Of a DNA stretch of 64,000 nucleotides, positions 16,144-26,036 are shown one piece after another; position 1 is the first letter of the stretch; each line of letters starts with the position of its first letter. Below the pieces are notes generated by a model, which saw only the letters and a program-made list of their open reading frames with translations, had not been told where the DNA came from and ran no database searches. Source of the stretch: GCA-2709075 sp038146865 (GTDB lineage: Bacteria; Pseudomonadota; Alphaproteobacteria; MPNO01; UBA2964); contig JAYQSL010000002.1 of assembly GCA_038146865.1 (NCBI GenBank), positions 682,001-746,000 of the forward strand. The letters are read 5' to 3'. The translations under genes and the position numbers were made by a program.

Positions 16144-16995
16144 TCAATGCCATCTGAGAATGCTACATCTGATGAGAAGCCATGTTATCTCCAATTTTGA
16201 TAAGGCGACAGTCTGTCCGCACGTCGGGCCACCAGTTTTTTTAAGTTTTTTCAAGACGCGCCAGTAGCGTTCTAACATCAGACTAGCGGGGACCATATTT
16301 TTTCGATCCCCAGTGGAAATTATAGAAGAGGCCTGTTCGAAAAGGGTTTCTGCCCTCTTAATCATTCTCTCGTAAATCTTTTTGAACCCTGGATGCAATA
16401 TCACGTCTAGGGGAATTTTCGAGCAAATCCTATGCTCACTTATCATCTCCCTCGGTATGTAGAGACGGTTATTTGAAGCATCTTCAACAAGATCCCTAAT
16501 AATATTTGTCAATTGCAAAGCTTGACCGAGGCTTTTCGCTAGTTTTTCGCTCTTGTCTCCACTAATTCCAAAAATAGGATTTGACAATCGACCTACAGAA
16601 CAAGACACGCAATCCATGTACTCCTCCAGAGATCCCCAATCCGGAATTCGCACTTCGAGAGCCGCATCCTGCTCCATACCGTCTAGAACCCTCAAAAAAT
16701 CAATCTTTTTGAGCCCAAAAACTGCCGCTGATGACTGCAATGCGTGTCCAATGAGGGTTTTTGGAGCGCCAGCAAACACTCTATGAATTTCTTGACGCCA
16801 TTCTCCCAACTTTTCAAGTTTCGTAGATGGCGGTAGGTCGCAGTCAGCAATATCGTCTACTTCTCTACAAAAGGCGTAAATGCTATAAATTCCTAGACGC
16901 CTTTTCCTAGGAAGCAACCGCATACTCCAATAAAAAGAAGTCCCTGATCGATTAACGATCTGAGCCACATGTTTAAAGGCATCTTTTCTCGTCAT
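16144..16995 (-). CDS. hpnD: Presqualene diphosphate synthase HpnD
   Basis: A head-to-head prenyl synthase of the squalene/phytoene synthase family; HpnD condenses two farnesyl diphosphates to presqualene diphosphate for hopanoid synthesis. The segment GTSFYWSMRLLPRKRR is typical of HpnD. The first aspartate-rich motif is REVDDIAD (Asp47, Asp48, Asp51) and the second is NIIRDLVEDA (Asp168, Asp172). Length 283 is normal. HpnC and HpnE are not adjacent, so the call against plain phytoene synthase rests on motif similarity; the family is certain. Confidence 0.8.
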   Translation of the reverse strand: MTRKDAFKHVAQIVNRSGTSFYWSMRLLPRKRRLGIYSIYAFCREVDDIADCDLPPSTKLEKLGEWRQEIHRVFAGAPKTLIGHALQSSAAVFGLKKIDFLRVLDGMEQDAALEVRIPDWGSLEEYMDCVSCSVGRLSNPIFGISGDKSEKLAKSLGQALQLTNIIRDLVEDASNNRLYIPREMISEHRICSKIPLDVILHPGFKKIYERMIKRAETLFEQASSIISTGDRKNMVPASLMLERYWRVLKKLKKTGGPTCGQTVALSKLEITWLLIRCSILRWH

Positions 16996-17207
16996 TAACT
17001 CACAATAATGAAGTCAAGATCAGTCGTCATTAATTGTTTCTAGTTCATGGTTCTCAAAATTAGTAAAGTTGCCCACGATAACTGGAAGTCATATCGATAT
17101 TAGGGCATAAGTTCCCTCGCATGCTCGAAAAGAGGACTTTATGAAGACCCTCTTTGACATGTTATTGTCGGTTCTAACAAATAGGATTACTCAGGGTTTT
17201 TTAATTT

Positions 17208-20200
17208 ATGTCGGATATAAACATCAGTTCGCAAAACGCCTCTAAACAAGGTTGGCAAATTTGGGTAGACCGAGGCGGCACCTTTACTGATTTGGTCAGT
17301 CGAGATCCGAATGGAACTCTGCGAACTCACAAACTTTTATCGGAAAGCCCCGAGCATTATCAAGATGCCGCCATCCAAGGCATCCGAGAAATATTGGGGC
17401 TGCAACCCAATCAATCGATCCCCGCCAATACCATTGAGGCCGTTAAAATGGGGACGACTGTCGCCACCAATGCGCTCTTAGAGCGCAAAGGTGACAGAAC
17501 ATTGTTAGCAATTACCGAAGGATTTGCAGATCAACTTCGCATCGGCTACCAAAATAGGCCAAAGATTTTCGCACGAAAAATAGAGCTTCCCGAACTTCTC
17601 TATGAAAAAGTCATTGAAATTCCAGAGAGATATTCTGCGCATGGGGAAGAAATAAAACCGGTCAATGTAGAGAAGACGAGAGAGCTGCTAAAAGCTCCAT
17701 TTGATGAGGGAATACGATCGGTAGCAATCGTATTTATGCATGGCTATCGTTACCAAGAGCACGAGAAGACAGTTGCTCAGATCGCGCAAGATATTGGATA
17801 CACACAGATCTCTGTAAGCCACGAGGTAAGCCCTCTTATGAAGTTGGTAGGACGTGGAGACACCTCGGTGGTGGATGCATATGTTTCCCCGATACTCAAA
17901 AGGTATGTTGAACAAGTCTCCAGCAAAGTTGGAGATACCCGGCTGATGTTTATGCAGTCCAATGGCGGGCTTACCGATGCCCGTTTTTTTCAAGGAAAGG
18001 ATAGTATTTTATCTGGCCCCGCGGGCGGCATCGTTGGCGCGGTCAAGACAGCTGCTATGGCCGGTTTCGAAAAAATTATTGGTTTTGATATGGGCGGCAC
18101 TTCTACAGATGTTGCCCATTATAATGGTGTTTATGAGAGAGCATTTGAAACGTTAGTCGCGGGCGTTCGAATGCGAGCTCCAATGATGCGCATCCACACG
18201 GTGGCTGCGGGAGGCGGATCCATTCTTCATTATGACGGCTCTAGATTTAGAGTCGGTCCGGACTCTGCAGGGGCCAATCCCGGCCCCGCCTGTTACAGGC
18301 GGGGTGGACCTCTCGCAGTAACCGACGCGAACGTCATGCTAGGAAAAATACAACCTGATTTTTTTCCTCATGTTTTCGGAACAACGGCAACCCAGCCCAT
18401 GGACGCCAAAATTGTTCAGGAAAAATTCCGGGCAATAGCGGATGATATATGTGATACCTCCGCTTCAAAAATTAGCGAACAAGAGGTCGCTGAAGGGTTT
18501 ATCAAGATTGCAGTGGAAAATATGGCCAATGCAATTAAACAAATTTCTGTACAAAGAGGATATGACGTAACGGCTTACACCTTGAACTGTTTTGGGGGAG
18601 CCGGAGGTCAGCATGCCTGTATGGTTGCTGACGCCCTTGGCATGAAACGGGTATTTGTGCACCCCTTCGCAGGCGTGCTTTCAGCCTACGGAATGGGGCT
18701 AGCAGATCAAACCGTTATGCGGGAATGCGCCGTCGAAAAGACGCTTTCTCCGAGCTTAATGGAAGAATTAAAAGCTCTTCTCTCCGGGTTGGAAGATGAA
18801 GGAAAGCGCGAAATGTTAGAACAGGGCTCCGATGAGACCCAACTCGTCACAGCTACAAAAGCCCATCTCCGATATCAGGGAACCGACACCCCCTTGATCA
18901 TAGAGTTCGGGGACTTTCAAACAATGAAGACCAATTTTGAATTAGTGCATCAACAACAATTTGGCTTCATATCACCGGAAAAAGATTTAATCGTCGAGGC
19001 GCTCTCCCTTGAGGTAATAGCGCCAGGAGAAACAATCGAGGACAAACAAAACTTTGAATCTGAATTAGACACCCCGAAGCCGACTAAGATTGTCCCAATG
19101 TTTAGCGGTGGGCGAACTCACGAGACAGGAATTTTTAAACGAGATGATTTAAAACCAGGAGCTTCAATAAATGGCCCTGCTATTCTAATTGAATCAAACG
19201 CGACTACGATTGTAGAACCGGGTTGGCGGGCAGAAATTAACTCCTCAAATCATCTTATAATGAATAGAGTTGTTGCTCTCCCAAAAAGGGTAGCTATTGG
19301 GACACAAGCTGACCCTGTGATGTTAGAAGTGTTTAACAACCTGTTCATGTCCATCGCAGAGCAAATGGGAGGCGTGCTCCAAAACACCTCTTACTCTGTT
19401 AACATCAAAGAGAGACTCGATTTTTCCTGCGCTATCTTCGACACCCAAGGGGATTTGGTTGCAAATGCACCCCATATCCCAGTCCACTTGGGGTCCATGA
19501 GTGAAAGTGTCAAAACAGTATTGCGTGAACGACGCGGCACGATCAAAAGAGGTGACGTGTTCATGTTGAACACTCCTTACAACGGGGGCACTCATTTGCC
19601 CGATGTTACGGTTATTACGCCCGTGTTTGACGATTCATCAAACGAATTACTTTTTACAGTCGCCTCAAGGGGACATCATGCGGAGATTGGAGGCATAACT
19701 CCTGGCTCCATGCCCCCGAACTCAAAACATATTGATGAAGAAGGAGTTTTACTCGATAACGTCCAACTTGTTTCCGAAGGAAATCTCTTAGAAATTGAAG
19801 CAGAGTCTGTCTTCTCTGGGGGCAAATTCCCAACAAGAAACTTTCATCACAACTTGGGAGATCTAAAAGCCCAAATTGCTGCAAATGAAAAAGGCTTGCA
19901 AGAACTTCTAAAAATGGTCAACCATTTTGGCCTCGACGTCGTGAAAGCATATATGCAGCACGTGCAGGATAATGCAGAGGAGTCCGTCAGAAGAGTAATT
20001 GACACACTAAGCAATGGTTCTTTTGAATATGAAACAGATTTTGGTGCCAAAATTTGCGTAAATATTAAGGTAAATAGTGAAGATCGATCAGCAACAATAG
20101 ATTTTAATGGAACTTCAGATCAACAAGACAATAACTTTAATGCTCCAAGCGCAATTTGTGTCGCGGCCACATTGTATGTTTTCAGAACCCTTGTGGACGA

Positions 20201-20837
20201 AGAAATTCCCCTTAATGCTGGTTGCCTGAAGCCACTTAATATACTTATTCCTGAGGGCTGCATGCTTCGGCCCAAATACCCTGCCGCGGTGGTAGCGGGA
20301 AATGTAGAAACTTCACAAGCGATCACTGATACACTTTTTGGCGCTCTAGGGGTAATGGCCGCTGCCCAAGGGACAATGAATAATTTTACGTTTGGAAATA
20401 AAAACCATCAATATTACGAGACAATTTGTGGAGGCTCGGGAGCGGGCCCTGACTATCATGGTGTTGATGCGGTTCACACACACATGACTAACACCCGACT
20501 CACCGATCCAGAAATACTTGAATTTAGATTTCCTGTATTATTGGAAGAATTCTCTATCCGGCGGGGATCTGGGGGTGAGGGACAGTACCGGGGAGGATCG
20601 GGCGTAACGCGCAAAATAAAATTCCTAGAGGAGATGACGGCCTCAATATTGTCAGGACACAGAAAAATACCGCCTTACGGCATCGCGGGGGGTGGAACCG
20701 GACGAACTGGGCAGAATTTTATTATTCGTCTCGACGGCACAAAAGAGGAAATGGGAGGAAATGACTCTAAACCCCTAAAAGCTGGAGAAACAATCGTAAT
20801 TGAGACACCAGGCGGGGGCGGTTACGGTAAAGCCTGA
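17208..20837 (+). CDS. Fused hydantoinase/5-oxoprolinase (HyuA-HyuB)
   Basis: A 1209-residue ATP-dependent amidohydrolase with both halves in one chain, as in 5-oxoprolinase (OplaH). The N-terminal HyuA part has phosphate-binding loops at WVDRGGTFTDLV (about residues 20-31) and GFDMGGTSTDVA (about 292-303). The HyuB part starts near residue 702 (DPVMLEVFNNLF) and holds the PPNSKHIDEEGV and RGGSGVTRKI segments. Members hydrolyse 5-oxoproline, hydantoins or related cyclic imides, or carboxylate ketones; the substrate is unresolved. It is monocistronic with 212 upstream bases, a TTGACA at 17153-17158, and no clear -10 partner. Confidence 0.9.
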   Translation: MSDINISSQNASKQGWQIWVDRGGTFTDLVSRDPNGTLRTHKLLSESPEHYQDAAIQGIREILGLQPNQSIPANTIEAVKMGTTVATNALLERKGDRTLLAITEGFADQLRIGYQNRPKIFARKIELPELLYEKVIEIPERYSAHGEEIKPVNVEKTRELLKAPFDEGIRSVAIVFMHGYRYQEHEKTVAQIAQDIGYTQISVSHEVSPLMKLVGRGDTSVVDAYVSPILKRYVEQVSSKVGDTRLMFMQSNGGLTDARFFQGKDSILSGPAGGIVGAVKTAAMAGFEKIIGFDMGGTSTDVAHYNGVYERAFETLVAGVRMRAPMMRIHTVAAGGGSILHYDGSRFRVGPDSAGANPGPACYRRGGPLAVTDANVMLGKIQPDFFPHVFGTTATQPMDAKIVQEKFRAIADDICDTSASKISEQEVAEGFIKIAVENMANAIKQISVQRGYDVTAYTLNCFGGAGGQHACMVADALGMKRVFVHPFAGVLSAYGMGLADQTVMRECAVEKTLSPSLMEELKALLSGLEDEGKREMLEQGSDETQLVTATKAHLRYQGTDTPLIIEFGDFQTMKTNFELVHQQQFGFISPEKDLIVEALSLEVIAPGETIEDKQNFESELDTPKPTKIVPMFSGGRTHETGIFKRDDLKPGASINGPAILIESNATTIVEPGWRAEINSSNHLIMNRVVALPKRVAIGTQADPVMLEVFNNLFMSIAEQMGGVLQNTSYSVNIKERLDFSCAIFDTQGDLVANAPHIPVHLGSMSESVKTVLRERRGTIKRGDVFMLNTPYNGGTHLPDVTVITPVFDDSSNELLFTVASRGHHAEIGGITPGSMPPNSKHIDEEGVLLDNVQLVSEGNLLEIEAESVFSGGKFPTRNFHHNLGDLKAQIAANEKGLQELLKMVNHFGLDVVKAYMQHVQDNAEESVRRVIDTLSNGSFEYETDFGAKICVNIKVNSEDRSATIDFNGTSDQQDNNFNAPSAICVAATLYVFRTLVDEEIPLNAGCLKPLNILIPEGCMLRPKYPAAVVAGNVETSQAITDTLFGALGVMAAAQGTMNNFTFGNKNHQYYETICGGSGAGPDYHGVDAVHTHMTNTRLTDPEILEFRFPVLLEEFSIRRGSGGEGQYRGGSGVTRKIKFLEEMTASILSGHRKIPPYGIAGGGTGRTGQNFIIRLDGTKEEMGGNDSKPLKAGETIVIETPGGGGYGKA

Positions 20838-20906
20838 TTTCGACAATTCTTAGCGATCCAATTAAGTTTATGCATTCGGAGAGGTTTATTTTCCGGTATT
20901 TCGAAT

Positions 20907-21320
20907 TTAAGGCCAGGTTCCATTTGATATCATTACAGACTTTTTAGTTATGAGCGGTACTTTTGCCTTACAGTACGTATGCTTCTGAACGATTTCTTTT
21001 CCGGCGAAGTGAAGTATATCCAGACCTCGATAGGCTCCCTGCCGTTCTTCTTCCTCTAATGTAAGGGTCCAACTAATCAAGCTCTTTTGGGTCTCAGGAT
21101 CAATTAGTAGATCTTCATTATAAAAAGTCATTTTCCCGAAATGCCCGCCAAATTGTGGCTCAAAGGCCACCCGAATAGCCGCAATCCCCTCATGCCTAAT
21201 ACCATTAAATTCGACATAAACGGCATCCTCCGCAAAATAGGAGAGCACCGCATTCAAATCCTCATCATTGAATAACTTGGTGAATTCCAAGGTAATTCTC
21301 TCGAGCTCAGATCTATTCAT
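20907..21320 (-). CDS. SnoaL/NTF2-like fold protein
   Basis: A 137-residue cone-shaped NTF2-like domain: an N-terminal helix (ELERITLEFTKLFNDEDLNAVLSYFAEDAVYVEF) leading into strands, and the FEPQFGGHFGKMTF and DILHFAGKEIVQKHTY segments. Such proteins act as polyketide cyclases, isomerases or dehydratases, or as ligand binders. The ATG at 21320 is preferred over 21341 because GGGAGAG lies 5-6 bases before it. It is convergent with the hydantoinase gene and divergent from the acyl-CoA ligase at 21431. No catalytic residue can be assigned. Confidence 0.75.
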   Translation of the reverse strand: MNRSELERITLEFTKLFNDEDLNAVLSYFAEDAVYVEFNGIRHEGIAAIRVAFEPQFGGHFGKMTFYNEDLLIDPETQKSLISWTLTLEEEERQGAYRGLDILHFAGKEIVQKHTYCKAKVPLITKKSVMISNGTWP

Positions 21321-21430
21321 TCTACTCTCCCAAGACATCAATCTTTTTTAAAATAATATCTTACTTGACCAAATTGCCCACAATATTGAAAATCCGGGCA
21401 AATTTTGAGACCCAAATTAGGAGAAGCCCT

Positions 21431-23020
21431 ATGCCCCCCAAGGTCGGCGGAACAACGCCTGGAGCCGAACACGATTTTGCTATTCCATTCGAGTCCGTCC
21501 GAACGATATTAAAAAAGTATAGGGACCGAGATCCGCAAAAGAATGCACTTTTTGATCTAACACAGCGAAAAAGCATTACTTTTGGCGAACTTCATGATTG
21601 GACAAACAGGATCGCAAACTGGCTCGTTCAAAAGGGTATTCAGAAAGGAGATCGGGTTGCCTTGCTCTCCGAGGAAAGACTAGAAAAACTGATTCTCTGG
21701 ATGGGGATTTGGCGAGCCGGAGCTGTATGCTGCCCCACCAATGTTGAGATGAATGTCAACTACGTTTCTGAGATTTTAACTCATTTGGACTGCAAGCTGG
21801 CATTCTTCGATGCAGAACTAGATATTGATAAAATGTTAGAAGGTGTAGTTTTAGATAAATTCGCTTTCAAAAACTGGACCAACCATAGGCAAGCTGTTGA
21901 TCCCGAAAATATTTTTTGTGAAATCTATGATATCGAAGCATTTCCTGAATGTGACCGGGATTATAGTTCTTCCGACGACGCAACCATTTTCTGTACATCT
22001 GGAACAACAGACAAACCCAAAAATTTCCTAATCGATCATTTGGCCCATTGGTCTTTTGGCTTATCGACGATCGACCAATTGGGGCTAACAGAGGATGATA
22101 AAACTCTTGAATTTAGATCCTTTGGTTGGAATTCTGCACAGGGTTTGTCTCTTATGCCGTGGCTTGAAACAGGTTGCACGCTGCATTTTGCGCGGCGCTT
22201 CTCGCACAGTAATTTCTTTGACTGGATTAAAGAGCACAACATCACATTTTCCGCAGGGATCCCGACCGTGATCAACATGCTGCTCGATAGACCCACCGGC
22301 GTAACTGCGGCAGATGTTCCATCATTAAGGCTTATGAGCTCTTCCACCGCCCCACTGGCACCAGAACGCTGGAAACAATTTGAAGAGACCTATGGCATCA
22401 ACTTATTGCAGTTCTTTGGTTGCTCAGAGGGCGGATGGGTATGCGGGAACCGCCACTATGCGAAAAAATATGGAACTGTCGGTCCGCCCGCAAAACACCA
22501 AGAATTTCTTCTGATAGACGCCGACGGTTTGCCAGTAGCTCAAGGCGAAGAAGGCGAAGTCACTTTGGGCGGCCCCCAATGCGCCAAAGCTTCAATGACG
22601 GCGGACGGTGTCTGGGAAGATCTAACTGGCAAACGGGTTCCCTTGGGAGATCTGGCAGTTATGGACGAAGAGGGTTTTATAACCGTGACTGGTCGATTGA
22701 AGGATCTGATTATTCGCGGAGGCGTGAATATTTCACCAGTAGAAGTGGACAACATTATGATGGCGCATCCAAAGGTCTACGAAGCAGCAGGTGTAGGGGT
22801 CCCTGATGATATATATGGGGAAGAGATCGTTGCTTACCTAGTCGTCCGAGAAGGTGAAATTCTCTCTGAAGAAGAAATTAAAGCGCACTGCGCACAAAAT
22901 ATTCCAGAGTATCGAATGCCAAAAGAATTCCACTTCATTGATGCGCTTCCAAAAAATGACCGAGGGAAAGTCAGGAGACCTGATTTGAGGGAGATATGGA
23001 TTTCGAATAAAAATTCATGA
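21431..23020 (+). CDS. AMP-dependent acyl-CoA synthetase/ligase
   Basis: An ANL-superfamily enzyme of 529 residues that adenylates a carboxylate and transfers it to CoA. Motifs: the A3 phosphate loop FCTSGTTDKPKNF, the A5 region FFGCSEGG, the A7-A8 hinge GDLAVMDEEGFITVTGRLKD with IIRGGVNISPVEVD, and the A10 lysine in PKNDRGKVRRPDLR. The ATG at 21431 follows TTAGGAG; the frame opens earlier (TTG at 21365) without a binding site. Four bases overlap the next gene, an MDR reductase, so the two form an operon. The acyl substrate is unknown; length and hinge resemble aryl or medium-chain ligases. Confidence 0.88.
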   Translation: MPPKVGGTTPGAEHDFAIPFESVRTILKKYRDRDPQKNALFDLTQRKSITFGELHDWTNRIANWLVQKGIQKGDRVALLSEERLEKLILWMGIWRAGAVCCPTNVEMNVNYVSEILTHLDCKLAFFDAELDIDKMLEGVVLDKFAFKNWTNHRQAVDPENIFCEIYDIEAFPECDRDYSSSDDATIFCTSGTTDKPKNFLIDHLAHWSFGLSTIDQLGLTEDDKTLEFRSFGWNSAQGLSLMPWLETGCTLHFARRFSHSNFFDWIKEHNITFSAGIPTVINMLLDRPTGVTAADVPSLRLMSSSTAPLAPERWKQFEETYGINLLQFFGCSEGGWVCGNRHYAKKYGTVGPPAKHQEFLLIDADGLPVAQGEEGEVTLGGPQCAKASMTADGVWEDLTGKRVPLGDLAVMDEEGFITVTGRLKDLIIRGGVNISPVEVDNIMMAHPKVYEAAGVGVPDDIYGEEIVAYLVVREGEILSEEEIKAHCAQNIPEYRMPKEFHFIDALPKNDRGKVRRPDLREIWISNKNS

Positions 23021-24033
23021 GTTCAATCCGCGGCCTCCTGGTAACCGAGTATACAGATTTCAATAATTTGGAAATAAATGAGATTCCAAGGGTCAACCTG
23101 GGACCGAAACAGGTTCGGATCAGAGTCAAGGCAGCAGGGGTAAGTTTTTCGACAAAGTTAGTTGTCGAAGGAAAATATCAGAGAAAACCGCCTCTTCCTT
23201 TTACGCCAGGGACTGAATGCGCTGGCGAAATTATAGAGGTTGGTAAAGATGTATCTCGTTTCAAACCAGGTGATCGGATTTTTGCTGCATTGGACTGGGG
23301 CGCTTATGCTGAAGAAGCAATTTCCGAAGAGGTAAACACTTATCATCTCACTGATAGTCTGAATTTTTCGCAAGCAGTAAATTTTAATTCCTATGCAACC
23401 GCAATGGCTGCCCTCACTTGGCCAAGACTGTTAAATGTGCAAAAAGGCGAGACTCTTCTGGTGCATGGAGCAGCTGGCGCAGTTGGGCTTGCGGCATTAG
23501 AGCTTGGGAAAATACTCAAAACAAAAGTGATTGGCACTGTTGGCTCTTCTGAGAAGCAAGCTGAAGCTCTAAAACACGGAGCGGATCATATAATCATTCA
23601 TCGTGATGAGGATTTCCGTGCAAAGGTTCTAGAATTTACAAACGGCAATGGAGCGAACGCAATTCTCGATCCTGTAGGTGGTCATACATTTGATCAATCT
23701 CTGCGTTGTTTGGCTTTTGAAGGACGAATATGCCCCATAGGTTTCACTAGCGGTGAGGCGAATAAGATCCCTTCCAATATCGTCCTTGTAAAAAACATCT
23801 CCGTTGTCGGTCTTAATTTTGGAACCTATTACGGATGGAGCCCACAAGACATACGCTTTGAGTCTGAGTCTCTCGTGCGAGATATAATGGAGCGTTTTTG
23901 CTCATTTGCTGATCTCGGGCTTATTAACCCCGCAGTTTGCGCGGAATTCCCGTTATCATCTTTCCAGGATGCAATGTCCCTCGTCGAGTCACGCGGCTCA
24001 ATTGGGCGCGTGGCTTTGGTAATGAATAACTAG
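23017..24033 (+). CDS. Zinc-free MDR oxidoreductase (quinone oxidoreductase type)
   Basis: A 338-residue medium-chain dehydrogenase/reductase: GroES-like N-terminus with PFTPGTECAGEIIEVGKDVSRFKPGDRIFA and a Rossmann domain with LLVHGAAGAVGLAALELGK. The structural and catalytic zinc ligands of alcohol dehydrogenases are absent, which fits the NADPH:quinone/enoyl reductase group. Its ATG overlaps the ligase stop (ATGA). The stop region overlaps the convergent E1-beta gene by 4 bases. With the ligase it could reduce an unsaturated acyl-CoA; that is inference. Confidence 0.85.
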   Translation: MSSIRGLLVTEYTDFNNLEINEIPRVNLGPKQVRIRVKAAGVSFSTKLVVEGKYQRKPPLPFTPGTECAGEIIEVGKDVSRFKPGDRIFAALDWGAYAEEAISEEVNTYHLTDSLNFSQAVNFNSYATAMAALTWPRLLNVQKGETLLVHGAAGAVGLAALELGKILKTKVIGTVGSSEKQAEALKHGADHIIIHRDEDFRAKVLEFTNGNGANAILDPVGGHTFDQSLRCLAFEGRICPIGFTSGEANKIPSNIVLVKNISVVGLNFGTYYGWSPQDIRFESESLVRDIMERFCSFADLGLINPAVCAEFPLSSFQDAMSLVESRGSIGRVALVMNN

Positions 24034-25001
24034 ACAGCGAGGCTCTTTGCTGCAGCTACTATTCTTTGAACTGAGGGCAATCCATGTTCCTCCATAGCCA
24101 AATTAGTGGGTATGTGACCATGCCTGCGATTAATCCGGACTGGCGGCGATTTAAGAAAATCTAAGCCCTTTTCACACACGGTCACTATCACCTCCGAAGC
24201 GATTGAGCATCGCATGGGCGTCTCGTCTGCTACTATCAAGCGACCGGTTTTAGCTACAGATTGGAGAATTGTCTCTTCATCCAACGGGACAAGCGAGCGC
24301 AGGTCAATAACCTCTAAGTCAATGCCCTCAGATACGAGTTCTTCTGCCGCTGAAATTGCCGCTTTTACTTGAAGAGAGGCCGCTACGATCGTGATATCTT
24401 TGCCGACTCGTTTTATATCTGCCCGTCCAAACGGGACTATAAAATCACCCTCAGGTACGTCTCCTTCGACTTTAGTTAATCTCTGGTGATCTAAAACAAC
24501 AGTTGGATTATTGCTCCTGATCGCGGAGCGTAGCAAACCTCTTGCATCCGCTGGGCTCGATGGCAAAACAATTTCGATCCCCGGGTTATTCCAGAGCATC
24601 GCTTGCGGAGATAAACTGTGTTGTGGCCCCCCACCACCTCTTAATCCATGCACACCGTGAAAAACGATAGGGGCTCTTGCTTTGCCATTGGACATGTAAT
24701 GAACTGACCCTGCCTCGTGTACGATTTGATCCCACGCACGAAGCATAAAACTTGCCGTTCCAAATGGCAGGATAGGTCTAAGCCCGCTCATTGCTGCGCC
24801 GGCCGCAATACCCGCCATTCCTGCTTCAGATATTGGCGGATGCAAAATACGGTCGCTGAATTCCTCTTTAATCTTCGCTACTAATGGGGATTGTCCGCCT
24901 ACCCCGGTAAGAGAACCCCAAATTAGCGTAACCGTTGGGTCTTCTTTCATAGAAGTGTAAAGAGCATCAACGACCGCCTCACCATAGCTCATTAGCGTCA
25001 T
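24030..25001 (-). CDS. 2-oxoacid dehydrogenase E1 component, beta subunit
   Basis: The transketolase-like beta chain (323 residues) of a pyruvate, branched-chain 2-oxoacid or acetoin dehydrogenase E1. It carries the pyrimidine-domain segments ILHPPISEAGMAGIAAGAAMSG and FMLRAWDQIVHEAG, with VIDLRSLVPLDEETI in the C-terminal domain. It overlaps the alpha gene by 4 bases (ATGA), so the subunits are made together. Neither an E2 lipoyl acyltransferase nor an E3 is adjacent. The loop HGVHGLRGGGGPQHSLSP resembles that of AcoB and PdhB. Confidence 0.9.
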   Translation of the reverse strand: MTLMSYGEAVVDALYTSMKEDPTVTLIWGSLTGVGGQSPLVAKIKEEFSDRILHPPISEAGMAGIAAGAAMSGLRPILPFGTASFMLRAWDQIVHEAGSVHYMSNGKARAPIVFHGVHGLRGGGGPQHSLSPQAMLWNNPGIEIVLPSSPADARGLLRSAIRSNNPTVVLDHQRLTKVEGDVPEGDFIVPFGRADIKRVGKDITIVAASLQVKAAISAAEELVSEGIDLEVIDLRSLVPLDEETILQSVAKTGRLIVADETPMRCSIASEVIVTVCEKGLDFLKSPPVRINRRHGHIPTNLAMEEHGLPSVQRIVAAAKSLAV

Positions 25002-26023
25002 GACTGAGCCTCCTCAACCAACACAAATTCACTGAAGCTTTCCAAAGCAGGTTCAGGCGCTGCGAGCGCCCTCTCTTTTGCCTGGTTAATCTCGTCAATT
25101 ACTCGCTTATTTAACGCCGTAATTTCTGAAAAATTCATCAAATCCTTTTTTAGAAGGACCCGTGCCAAAGTTAAAACAGGATCCCCCTTATCGAACCATT
25201 CAGAGTGCTCTTTTTTCTCCACACCCACCTCATTTAGTATTCCGAAATCGGTCATACCAGTCACCATACTTGGAAACGAATACATATTTCCTGGCCATCG
25301 TTCGGTAAAAGCCTCTACAAAAATAGGTTGAGATTTCTCAGCACAAATTTTTCGACACTCGACCATCAATTCAGAAACAGCGATCGCATCACTGCCATCC
25401 ACCTCGAAAGTTTTAATTTTTAGAGCCCTGGGCGTGTCAGCAACCCTGCCATCGGGGAGGTTGGAGGTATTATTCCCTCCCTTTGCTTTAGCAAGAGCAC
25501 CGGGAGTGTTGTTTTCACATATGAACATCACTGGAAGTTGCCACATTCTGGCAAGATTCAGTGTCTCGTAAACAACGCCCTCTTCGAAACAACCATCTCC
25601 AAATAAAGCCACAGCAACCGCGCCTGTTCGATTTTGTTTGGCGGCCAGTGCCGCACCCGCAGCGAGTGGAACAGCACCGCCGACTAGTGCTGAAGTATGA
25701 GGCATAGCAACCTCCGGATCAGCCAGGTGAAATGTACCCCCGCGTCCCCCTTGAGATCCGCTGGCTTTGCCAAGGATCTCGGCGAAAGCAGCCTCTGGCT
25801 CGATCCCTCGCGCGATTGCGTGCCCGTGATTACGATGGGTTGAAAAAATGGGATCTATTCCTTTGAGCGCATTAATTACTGCGGCACCAGTTGCTTCCTG
25901 TCCAATATACAGGTGATAGTGCCCACCGAACGCGCCTGCCGTATGGAGTTCGAAGACTCCCTCCTCAAAACGCCTAATCCTGAGCATTTGCTCGAAAATT
26001 CTTATGAGTTTCTCATCGGACAT
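24998..26023 (-). CDS. 2-oxoacid dehydrogenase E1 component, alpha subunit
   Basis: The thiamine-diphosphate-binding alpha chain, 341 residues. The TPP motif runs from GDG (residues 142-144) to NN (171-172), and FSTHRNHGHAIARG and GGRGGTFHLADPE are family loops. I choose the ATG at 26023 because AGGAAGAG precedes it and the protein then begins MSDEKLIRIFEQMLRIRRFEE; the frame itself reaches 26047, inside the upstream gene. It follows the aldehyde dehydrogenase by 13 bases. Substrate could be acetoin, pyruvate or a branched 2-oxoacid. Confidence 0.9.
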   Translation of the reverse strand: MSDEKLIRIFEQMLRIRRFEEGVFELHTAGAFGGHYHLYIGQEATGAAVINALKGIDPIFSTHRNHGHAIARGIEPEAAFAEILGKASGSQGGRGGTFHLADPEVAMPHTSALVGGAVPLAAGAALAAKQNRTGAVAVALFGDGCFEEGVVYETLNLARMWQLPVMFICENNTPGALAKAKGGNNTSNLPDGRVADTPRALKIKTFEVDGSDAIAVSELMVECRKICAEKSQPIFVEAFTERWPGNMYSFPSMVTGMTDFGILNEVGVEKKEHSEWFDKGDPVLTLARVLLKKDLMNFSEITALNKRVIDEINQAKERALAAPEPALESFSEFVLVEEAQS

Positions 26024-26036
26024 AGTTTTCTCTTCC

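Noticed and set aside
16980..17207. Strong promoter for the hydantoinase gene
   Set aside because: TTGACA at 17153-17158 has no acceptable -10 at 16-18 bases; not listed as a feature.
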